From the NCBI GenBank assembly GCA_024206195.1, contig JAAGZO010001197.1:1-20062 (forward strand): DNA of 20,062 nucleotides. Direction: 5' to 3'. Shown in pieces: positions 1-8,007 of this stretch (its first letter is position 1; every line of letters starts with the position of its first letter). The notes below the pieces were generated by a model. That model was given only the letters and a program-made list of their open reading frames with translations, had not been told where the DNA came from and searched no databases. The DNA is from a bacterium (GTDB lineage Archaea > Nanoarchaeota > Nanoarchaeia > Woesearchaeales > UBA10216). Both the position numbers and the translations under genes were made by a program.

Positions 1-237
1 GGCCGGATTAAATGTGAAATGTTAAAATTGTTTGGAAGAAATACTGGAGGAATTCTTATTTTATTTTCAACTTGTAACTTCAAAAGCTATCTCTTATATT
101 TTTACCACATCATTCCCACTTCTTTTGACGACATACAGTTACAATGACTATCAGTAAGATAATTTCTGAAAGGGTTATGTTTTATTCTTCATTTTAAAAT
201 CCTCTATTGAGATAATGTCTGGAATATGTTGTAGCAT
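1..237. other. Region downstream of the Rhs operon
   Basis: Apart from the frame-broken peptide at 110-192, I see no open gene, strong hairpin terminator or immunity-like ORF here. The sequence is AT-rich on both strands. Confidence 0.6.
110..192 (-). pseudogene. Frame-broken small hydrophobic peptide, possibly pilin-like
   Basis: A good Shine-Dalgarno AGAGGA (200-205) lies 7 nt before an ATG at 192, but that frame stops after five codons (MKNKT). A different frame then runs from 178 to 110 and would encode ITLSEIILLIVIVTVCRQKK plus two residues, resembling the TLxE + hydrophobic start of type IV pilins. It may be a decayed small gene or coincidence; no conserved Gly precedes it. Confidence 0.2.
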
Positions 238-3200
238 CTATTTTGACCATTTGGGATCAGCTTTTTCTTTTTCACACTTAGTCATACAGGTTTGAAGTTT
301 ATGAGCTTCCACGAGTTTCTCTATTAGCAGGCATTTTTTCCAAGACAGTATCGTTTTAGTTAGACCTGGAAAATCTAAACAATCTCGCATACATCTCAAA
401 TAAGCCATACCATGGACATCGTTTTCGTAGTCCCGGAATTTATCTGGGGTTGCGTAATATCCACTATTCCGACTAAAATATTTCGTTTTTTCAATAATAT
501 CTTCATAGTTGGAATATCCTAAAGGATCTCTCCAATACAACGGATCATTTTCTACATACCGAAAATAATTTAAATCTCCGGAATAAAATCCAATCGGATC
601 CTCTGATATAAACCGCCCTATTCCTGCATCATAATACCTGGCCCTATAGTAGTACAATCCGGTTTCCTGATCCCATTCACGCCCTGTATAAGTATAAGGG
701 CTGAAGTAATCTTGAGACAGAGTACTTATGATGTTACCGAAACTGTCATATTGATAGGTTTGAACCACATCGCCGTTTGTATCGGTAAGTGATATTATTG
801 ACCCTAATCTGTCAGCATGGTAGTAGTAATCCGTTCCGGTAACCTTGAGTGGCTGGTCTATCTGAAGACCATTGACATACTTAGCAAGCAACAAGCCCGA
901 TCCATCATATTCATTGAGGATATTAGTTCCGTCATAAACATAAACAGTCGTATCACTGTTTACGATCTTGCCAATCCTCCTGTCCAATCCATCATAGCTG
1001 TAGCTTACCTCAAGTGATGGCGGTGAGATACCCCCATCATACTTCTTCACCTCTATCAAACGGTTTCCACTGCCAAATGTATACTCCCATCTGTCCGATG
1101 TTAATGTGTCCTCTTTTTCTATCATATTTCCATTAGCATCAAAGGTATAGACATAAACATCGTCACCATTTATCTGGTTAGCCTCGTCGTATCCATATTG
1201 AGTGGATAGATGAGAAGTTAAACGGTTGCCTACCGAGTCATAGCTGAAGAATTCATCTGTAATAGATATATCACTGTAATCAGCAGTTATCACCTGATCA
1301 AGTGAATCGTATCCGTAAGCAGAGGTATCGCTTTCATCCGTCTTCATTACGATGTTGCTTACTCCGTTGTAAGAATACACCAATGAATCTATCAGAGTAA
1401 GACCAATGCGGTGTACTATCGACAGCAGATTCCCTGAAGCATCGTAATCATATGATGTTGTAGTACCATTAGGGCGAGTGAATCCTGTTACCCTGCCATT
1501 AGCATCCCGAACAAACTCAAAATACTCACCACCGGGAGCAATCAGTGTATCAAGTTCGCTGTTGACATTGTAACGATAATATGTAGTATCAGATGATGGA
1601 TCTATCATCGCTGATTTCCTGCTAACCTCATCGTATAGATATTCGATCGTTGTTACAGGCTGGAGATTATCCGGATTAAGTGAATCTCCAGTAGTTATAG
1701 TTTCCATCTGCCCATTGGGATTGTAAGTCATTAACAGTCTGCTGTCCAAATCATCTATCTGTAGTGGATTTCCTATGGCGTCATATTGGTAGCTTAATGT
1801 GTCATCGGGATACTTTTTAGCTGATAAGCGTCCCAACTTGTCATAATCGTGTGTTATTGTATCATTCTTTGCTGTTATTAGAGTGTCAATCAATCCCAGT
1901 GGATTGTATGCGTAGAACTCAGTCCTATCCAACGGGTCTGTCTCACCGGTCTTACGGTTCATCAGGTCATAGGCAAATGATGTGGTATCGTTATTAGCAT
2001 TGATTAAATGAGTTAAATTACTGACACCATCATAGACATAGCCCGTTATCCCTCCTAAAGCATCAATAGTAGTAATCTTCCGGTCACGGTTATCATATTC
2101 ATGGGTAGTCACTCTTCCTAAACTGTCAGTAACAGTCGTAAGATTACTTGCTTTATCGTAACCTAGTGATATCCATCTGCCTTCGGCATCTATCTGTTTG
2201 GTTACATTCCCCTCAGTGTCATATTCAGTATATGATGTGCTACCCTCAGGGTCAGTTATACTTATTCTCCTACCCATCTCATCATAATCAAACCAGGTAG
2301 TATCTTCCGCGGGATTTATTACCGCTAACAACAGGTCATTCGAGGCATTACCACAGCAGCCACCACCGACTATTGATGGATCATAGATGTACTCTGTTTC
2401 ATTACCCAGAGGATCACGTGTTAACACCATTCTCCCGTTGTTATCATATTCAAACTCTGCCCGGTTATTCATGGGATCTATCACTGCTGTCATATTACCA
2501 ACTAAATCGTACTCATATTTAGTTATATAGCCAAGCTCATTTATCGTTGAATCGACATTGCCCATGTTGTTGTAGAAGTTAAGCGTTGAGTCTCCATTGG
2601 CGTTGATGGTTTTAACCAGCAGTCCCAATGAATCGTAGTAGTTGAAAGTTGTATCGTTAAGGGGATTAATAATCCTGATAGTATTACCGCGATCGTCAAG
2701 TTCATATCTTGTGGTATCACCCAATGCATTTACTTCCATTGTCATCTGATGGAAGGATGTATCATACTCAAAGAAAGTCGTTGCACCTGTAGATTCCTCG
2801 GTTATAGTCAGGATGTTACCGTAGTTGTCATATGTATAAGAAACCACAACCGAATCAGGACGGATTGTGGATGTTACTCTGCCGTCATTATTATACTCCC
2901 AGCGATGAATCCTTCCTAATACATCTGTCTTCTGTGTTCTTCTACCATAACGGTTAGTAAAAGCTAATGTTGTATCGCCTTTTGTATTTACAAATACATC
3001 TATCAGTTCATCAGGATGTACAACAGGAGCGGGATTCTCAGGAGTTCCGTATCCCTGTTCTGTAGCTTCGTTGATAGTATTATAAGAGTCACAGGCTTTA
3101 AACTCGTTAGATGAACTGTCAGCCCCAGTAATATTAGTGACATAGCCAAGACTATCATATTCATAGATTGTTTCATTATCCCGGGGATCTATAACTTTGG

Positions 3201-6200
3201 TTAATAGATGTTCATTGTCATAATCATACTGCCAAATCGAACTGTCAGGATCAGTAATGGAGATTAGATTCCCATTCACATCATGATCAAAATGTGTTAT
3301 CCGTCCTGCATGATCGGTTACTGTCTCTATCTTGCCATCAGGTCCGTAGTCAAGATGAGTGACCAGGCTGCCGGGATAGGTTATCGATACCACCCTCTCT
3401 AACTCGTCATATTCATATGACGTAACATTTCCATTTCTATCTATCGATGATACATGTAATCCTAACGAATCGAAAACTACTTTGCTGTCGTCAGGATAAA
3501 TTCGGATGTATCCGCCTGAGGAATCTGGGGCATCTATCAGATTGGTATTATCGCCATCCTCAGAACGATATCCGGGTATGTAATAATCGCCGTTGAAATT
3601 TCCTGTTATAATCCCATAGGGGAAATAAGCTACATCATAGTCCTGGGGATTAAAAAAACTCCCATTTCCGTTACCATGATGCAAGGTTACTATACCCTGC
3701 CATTCCCTTTTATTTGTTATGGCTAAATCTGTATTCCCATTACCATTAAAGTCCTCTGCAACTATACCGTAATTCTCCCCATATTCCATAGGAAATTCCA
3801 TTCGGTTAGAGTATTCACCTGTCCCATCTCCAAGAAAGATATTAGTGGTATAAGACCTAGAAGCTACCGCTAAGTCTTTATATCCATCATTATTAAAATC
3901 GCTAATTGAAACACCTGTAGGCGAAGGACTTGTAGAATAATGTGTAATGCTTGGGAAATTGCCCGTTCCATCACCTAAAAGAATACTCAAATCTGAATAA
4001 GGCCAATAGTGTGTGAGTATTAAGTCAAGATTATTGTCTTCATTTAAATCATCAGCTGCTATTCCCCAATTCCACCATTCATCACCATAATCCTGTCGAT
4101 CTAAAAATTCACCAGTTCCATCACCCAATAATACGCTAGTTCCCAAAGAGTTAGTATAATTGACTGCAAGATCCAGGTTTTTATCATTATTAAAGTCGCA
4201 CGAGACAATCCTATATGGTGATGAGTCAACCTGAAAATCACGTTGATTTGAAAACATGCCCAAACCATTACCGTACAATATACTAATATAATCACTACTT
4301 TCATTAGTAACTACAACATCAAGGTTGGAGTCATTATTGAAATCACCTACTGCAATACCTGTTGGATGGATTCCTACGATATAATTCTCAGGATCTGAAA
4401 ATTCACCTGTTCCATTACCAAATAGGATACTAAAACTATTTTCTTGACTATTAGTAGCTACAAGATCTAAGTTATCGTCAGTGTTAAAATCGCCCGAAGC
4501 AATAAAACCCCAGCCCTCTCCCTTAGAATATTGTTGTTGATCAGAGAATCCACCGGATCCATCTCCAATTAAAATGCTAATTTTCTCTGGTCCAGAATAG
4601 TTGTTGCTTATTACCGCAATATCTAATATAGGCAATCCAACTATATGTTGATAGGAACATGGGGATTCTCCACTTTCTGTGATAAACGCATCACCGTCTG
4701 GTCTTCGAATAAGACGCTGTACATCATTTAAAGCCCAGCCCACACCTGTTTCACTTATCAAGCGATTATCAACCATTAAATTGCCCCCCACAAAGTTGTT
4801 GAATCCTACAGGAAAATCAGTAAAGATATTTGTTGAATCTACAGGAGGACCTCCAAAATAGTTTGCAGTAGCATACTCGCTGTAACTGAAATTTGAGACT
4901 AAGCTGTTATAATAATATAATCCAGTCGGCAGGTAATTACCTTCCGAATCCCTCATATCAAAACGAATCCTTTGCCTTGTAGTATCCCGGCTGGCTTCAA
5001 TTATACCTGTAAACCTCCGGCCCATAATATTCAGTTGTGACCCAGTATATTGGGGAAGCAGCCACTGGCTGGGAACACCGCCAGTTCCTGTCTCCACTAC
5101 AACTTTGGGCTGGACCGTATGTGATGCATAAGTTAAGGATAATGATTGTCTGTTTCCCATAGATGTGATTGAGGGAATATCATGGCTTACAACACTCCCA
5201 CCGAACTTCAACTTCACTTCACCCAACGATGGCGAACCATTGTTGGGACAAGCTTCGGAATCTTCCATTGGGGATTTGGAATCCTTGGGAACAACCGATG
5301 GCGGAGTTCTTACAACAACCGGAGCATTAATATCACCCCAGGACATGAAATGATTCAAACTATAACTAAACCAAGTGCTGTCTCCCTGTACATAAGCCAT
5401 TCCTTCATCTTCCCACTCCATTGTTTCTGAATTATAATGACCAATTGGAATAGGAGTTTCAGTTGCAAAACCTCTGGAATTAACTTGATCGAAAAAGGCG
5501 CTGTCATTAAACTCCACTTCGTCAGGCCAGAACTTAACGCAGTAGGTAAATACCGAAAGCTCTGGAAGATCATTAGGCAGGTCTTCAGCATCATCCAGGT
5601 TAAATGCCGCTACGGCAATATCATCATCTACCGTTTCATGGGGGAATGATGAAAAAACACTGCCATCTGAGTTAACCGCCACTCCACCCTCAATAGATAT
5701 TCTTGTTATCACGCTATCCTTCAGGGAAAGATAGGCATCATCAACAAATACATCTCCATGCCCATCCTCTATAAGCATGTAACGTTGAGCATAAGCGTAA
5801 TGCTCCTTTGTGAAATCTACCTTGTATTCCCCTAAGCCCGGTGTAGGGAAAACATAATGACCTGAAGAATCTGTATATATAACCCCTGGAATGCTGTCAA
5901 CCGTAACTGCAACACCTCCCATCGGTTCCCAGCTATCGCCATCGTACACGTAACCATTGACGAAATGTTCATCTATTGGTGGAGGAACTGTTACTACATT
6001 AAATGTAGAAGTAACGTATCTTTGCTGATCATTCATATCATATATGCTGACTTCAATGACATTCTCACCCTCAAGCAGTTCTTCACCACCTATAGGCTGC
6101 CATATGGCGCTTACACTATCTATAGTAAAGGACGATTTTTTATCAATGCTATTAATTGTTATGGTCAATGAATCCAACACCAACCCGGACTCATGATCAT

Positions 6201-7944
6201 CAAAGATTATCTCAATAAACGGTAATTGGGTATGTATCTCACTGCTATCTATCGGGGAGGATATCGTTACAGACGGAGGATTGCTGTCTGTTGGGAAGTA
6301 CCCGGCTGAAGACTGACGTACAAAGTAACCGGTCCCCTCCTCAAGGTCAAATTCATCACCAATGATATTTTCACCAATTTTGATAGCACACTGGTATATC
6401 TGGAGTTGTGAATTGTATCGACAAACCTCATTACCGTTAAAGAAATCGCTTAGAAGATCATAAGATGTCACCGTATCCGGATATCCAACAAATGAAACTG
6501 CATCAAGGCCTGTATAGATAGGAACATACTCTATCCATGTCAACGGCATCCCATCAAAACTAACCTGTCCAGATGTATCCATAGTCACAAAGTACCCATA
6601 ACCCAGTTCAAACGGGAAATCCACTCCCACGATATTCTCCCCAACCCACAAAGCGGTCTCACCCAACTGCTGCAGTTCTCCATCCCAGGCTGTTACTACA
6701 GTAGCTCCGGTTACATCCCGGAGTATTCCATAGGATGATACAGTAGTATCAGGATCAAGGGGTAATGCTAACATGTTTATTCCTTCATACAGGTCAACCG
6801 CGGTTACATCCATAGTCAACTTCTGCCGTAGCTTCGGGAAATGGCGGGCCACATCAGGGAAGAACGATTCCGCTTCCGGGTTCTCCTGACGGAGTTTTAC
6901 CAGTTCCTTGAGAACCTCGGTTCCCCTCAGATGTATCCTGTTAGGGACAGGGCCCGGCTTCGGAGGTTTGGAGATACCCATCTTACTGCCACCACGCCAT
7001 CCGGGAATAATATGGGGATGTCCGTGCCCCTTCCTGCTCTGCAGACGGTCTTCTTTGCCCTTGGATAGTAATCCCTGCAGGAACTCCCGTTCCGGGGATA
7101 TTTGTTGTGATTTGATTGTTGGCAGTTCTCTATATTTTGCTTCCCAGGATGAGGATACTCCTTCGAGTCTTGATAGATCAGTGTCTTTCAACGACAAGTT
7201 ACCATCAGGAGCATCCGATAACTTCACCTTGTATGTGTATAGTACTTCCGGTTCGCCATCATTATTAATGCCTTCAATCCTTATCTTAGCGGTCATCTCA
7301 TCATTGTAGGAGTATACCTGTCCATCCTCGGATTTTAGATTTCCGAGGTTCAACATCCACATCTGCGAGGGAGACATTTTTACTGATAAGGTTTGAGAGT
7401 TGTTTCCCGAGCCATGTAGGATTAACTTAACTATCAGGTCAGAATCAATCGGTCTTACTTCACCATGGTAGGATTGCGGAAGTGCTCCGAAGACAACCTT
7501 AGGTATTCCTGCCCCCACAGCTGAAGTTTGAAACTGTTTTACTTCGCTTTTTTCATCGCCAGAGTAGACTTGGTAATATACCCTTGAACCTGATGGTAAG
7601 CCTTTTAATCGCATTGAATGTATAAATCCTGACGATCCTTCTACTTCGTTTTCCAGATCATCTGTCAACCCATACCTTATCCTGCCTTCGCAGGATTCCC
7701 TCGATACCCAGGTTACTACGGCTGAAGAGCTGGTTATATTTGAGACCTCAAGGAATGAGAGTTCACACCCCTGGTCAGTATCATCACTATCCCAGTTCAG
7801 AAAATCGGGAATGTAATCCTTTAAGTCGGCTGAGGCGTATAAGTCAGCATTAAAAACCGTTTTATCTGATTCCTGTGCCCCCAAAGGTATTGAAAATGTC
7901 AACAGTAAACTTAAAATGATCCCCATCATCATTCTATTTAACAT
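238..7944 (-). CDS. Giant secreted Rhs/YD-repeat protein, teneurin-like domain order, Cys-rich tip A (2568 aa)
   Basis: A Sec signal peptide (about 1-23, ending LGAQ) is followed by an FnIII domain (about 60-141), a GIP...LNLGNL module (about 143-245), a basic linker with GHGHPH (306-311), two copies of a ~75-aa GENI(V/I)G module (about 385-465 and 475-550), an Ig-like domain (about 556-652) and a carboxypeptidase-regulatory/transthyretin-like domain (about 660-740). An Rhs lead-in comes next, then six clear FG-GAP calcium loops plus degenerate ends about 50 aa apart (about 1099-1458), roughly 35 YD repeats (about 1475-2370), and an Rhs core ending in DPIGF and DPLGY. The last 91 residues form the variable tip, with CX3C at both ends. 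By family knowledge the YD repeats build a hollow shell around the C-terminal polypeptide. Start: AAGGAGT lies 6 nt upstream. It is third in the operon, 63 bp after the 549-aa gene. A toxin, adhesin or contact-effector role is inferred; the tip resembles no family I recognise. Confidence 0.9.
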   Translation of the reverse strand: MLNRMMMGIILSLLLTFSIPLGAQESDKTVFNADLYASADLKDYIPDFLNWDSDDTDQGCELSFLEVSNITSSSAVVTWVSRESCEGRIRYGLTDDLENEVEGSSGFIHSMRLKGLPSGSRVYYQVYSGDEKSEVKQFQTSAVGAGIPKVVFGALPQSYHGEVRPIDSDLIVKLILHGSGNNSQTLSVKMSPSQMWMLNLGNLKSEDGQVYSYNDEMTAKIRIEGINNDGEPEVLYTYKVKLSDAPDGNLSLKDTDLSRLEGVSSSWEAKYRELPTIKSQQISPEREFLQGLLSKGKEDRLQSRKGHGHPHIIPGWRGGSKMGISKPPKPGPVPNRIHLRGTEVLKELVKLRQENPEAESFFPDVARHFPKLRQKLTMDVTAVDLYEGINMLALPLDPDTTVSSYGILRDVTGATVVTAWDGELQQLGETALWVGENIVGVDFPFELGYGYFVTMDTSGQVSFDGMPLTWIEYVPIYTGLDAVSFVGYPDTVTSYDLLSDFFNGNEVCRYNSQLQIYQCAIKIGENIIGDEFDLEEGTGYFVRQSSAGYFPTDSNPPSVTISSPIDSSEIHTQLPFIEIIFDDHESGLVLDSLTITINSIDKKSSFTIDSVSAIWQPIGGEELLEGENVIEVSIYDMNDQQRYVTSTFNVVTVPPPIDEHFVNGYVYDGDSWEPMGGVAVTVDSIPGVIYTDSSGHYVFPTPGLGEYKVDFTKEHYAYAQRYMLIEDGHGDVFVDDAYLSLKDSVITRISIEGGVAVNSDGSVFSSFPHETVDDDIAVAAFNLDDAEDLPNDLPELSVFTYCVKFWPDEVEFNDSAFFDQVNSRGFATETPIPIGHYNSETMEWEDEGMAYVQGDSTWFSYSLNHFMSWGDINAPVVVRTPPSVVPKDSKSPMEDSEACPNNGSPSLGEVKLKFGGSVVSHDIPSITSMGNRQSLSLTYASHTVQPKVVVETGTGGVPSQWLLPQYTGSQLNIMGRRFTGIIEASRDTTRQRIRFDMRDSEGNYLPTGLYYYNSLVSNFSYSEYATANYFGGPPVDSTNIFTDFPVGFNNFVGGNLMVDNRLISETGVGWALNDVQRLIRRPDGDAFITESGESPCSYQHIVGLPILDIAVISNNYSGPEKISILIGDGSGGFSDQQQYSKGEGWGFIASGDFNTDDNLDLVATNSQENSFSILFGNGTGEFSDPENYIVGIHPTGIAVGDFNNDSNLDVVVTNESSDYISILYGNGLGMFSNQRDFQVDSSPYRIVSCDFNNDKNLDLAVNYTNSLGTSVLLGDGTGEFLDRQDYGDEWWNWGIAADDLNEDNNLDLILTHYWPYSDLSILLGDGTGNFPSITHYSTSPSPTGVSISDFNNDGYKDLAVASRSYTTNIFLGDGTGEYSNRMEFPMEYGENYGIVAEDFNGNGNTDLAITNKREWQGIVTLHHGNGNGSFFNPQDYDVAYFPYGIITGNFNGDYYIPGYRSEDGDNTNLIDAPDSSGGYIRIYPDDSKVVFDSLGLHVSSIDRNGNVTSYEYDELERVVSITYPGSLVTHLDYGPDGKIETVTDHAGRITHFDHDVNGNLISITDPDSSIWQYDYDNEHLLTKVIDPRDNETIYEYDSLGYVTNITGADSSSNEFKACDSYNTINEATEQGYGTPENPAPVVHPDELIDVFVNTKGDTTLAFTNRYGRRTQKTDVLGRIHRWEYNNDGRVTSTIRPDSVVVSYTYDNYGNILTITEESTGATTFFEYDTSFHQMTMEVNALGDTTRYELDDRGNTIRIINPLNDTTFNYYDSLGLLVKTINANGDSTLNFYNNMGNVDSTINELGYITKYEYDLVGNMTAVIDPMNNRAEFEYDNNGRMVLTRDPLGNETEYIYDPSIVGGGCCGNASNDLLLAVINPAEDTTWFDYDEMGRRISITDPEGSTSYTEYDTEGNVTKQIDAEGRWISLGYDKASNLTTVTDSLGRVTTHEYDNRDRKITTIDALGGITGYVYDGVSNLTHLINANNDTTSFAYDLMNRKTGETDPLDRTEFYAYNPLGLIDTLITAKNDTITHDYDKLGRLSAKKYPDDTLSYQYDAIGNPLQIDDLDSRLLMTYNPNGQMETITTGDSLNPDNLQPVTTIEYLYDEVSRKSAMIDPSSDTTYYRYNVNSELDTLIAPGGEYFEFVRDANGRVTGFTRPNGTTTSYDYDASGNLLSIVHRIGLTLIDSLVYSYNGVSNIVMKTDESDTSAYGYDSLDQVITADYSDISITDEFFSYDSVGNRLTSHLSTQYGYDEANQINGDDVYVYTFDANGNMIEKEDTLTSDRWEYTFGSGNRLIEVKKYDGGISPPSLEVSYSYDGLDRRIGKIVNSDTTVYVYDGTNILNEYDGSGLLLAKYVNGLQIDQPLKVTGTDYYYHADRLGSIISLTDTNGDVVQTYQYDSFGNIISTLSQDYFSPYTYTGREWDQETGLYYYRARYYDAGIGRFISEDPIGFYSGDLNYFRYVENDPLYWRDPLGYSNYEDIIEKTKYFSRNSGYYATPDKFRDYENDVHGMAYLRCMRDCLDFPGLTKTILSWKKCLLIEKLVEAHKLQTCMTKCEKEKADPKWSK
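241..513 (-). other. Variable C-terminal tip A (91 aa) of the 2568-aa Rhs protein
   Basis: The tip starts right after DPLGY, the position where Rhs and TcC proteins release their C-terminal payload. It is rich in Lys, Tyr and predicted helix. Cys residues 2518/2522 and 2553/2557 form two CX3C pairs (CMRDC and CMTKC) about 30 residues apart, with a lone Cys at 2538. I see no known toxin motif such as HNH, GHH or ADP-ribosyltransferase signatures. Confidence 0.7.
528..7944 (-). repeat. Paralogous direct repeat copy 1 (Rhs scaffold)
   Basis: From the start codon to the DPxG motif this stretch is a diverged direct copy of 10216-17623. Patches reach about 90% or more DNA identity by eye (for example 1261-1500 and 7690-7790, with a run of roughly 60 identical bases near 7702-7760). 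Identity breaks at the propeller (about 3570-4650), at a short YD patch (about 2775-2920) and near the DPIG motif (about 595), where tip divergence begins. Confidence 0.85.
3570..4650 (-). other. FG-GAP/VCBS beta-propeller cassette of the 2568-aa protein
   Basis: Calcium-loop repeats of the form DFNNDxNLDLxV recur about every 150 bp (near 4480, 4335, 4185, 4040, 3890 and 3745, with a degenerate last one near 3590 and a degenerate first strand near 4620). The count suits a seven-bladed integrin-like propeller. It interrupts the usual Rhs lead-in, between RRPDGDAFI and YIRIYPDDSKVVF. Confidence 0.8.
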
Positions 7945-8007
7945 ATAGATACTCCTTATGAAATCTATAATATTATGACGTAGTAATTCTTATTGTTAAT
8001 AACAAGT

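Noticed and set aside
830..3500. Regularly spaced short repeats that might suggest a CRISPR array
   Set aside because: They are degenerate YD-repeat codons within one long open frame, without identical direct repeats or unique spacers.
6908..7309. 133-aa plus-strand ORF opposite the Rhs N-terminal region (and its counterpart at 16632-16925)
   Set aside because: Antisense shadow of a conserved coding region; the two copies match only because the paralogues match, and no ribosome site or recognisable domain is present.
7993..8005. 13-bp palindrome TTGTTAATAACAA just after the stop of the 549-aa gene
   Set aside because: AT-only stem apart from one G/C pair per arm and no U-run; too weak to call a terminator or operator.
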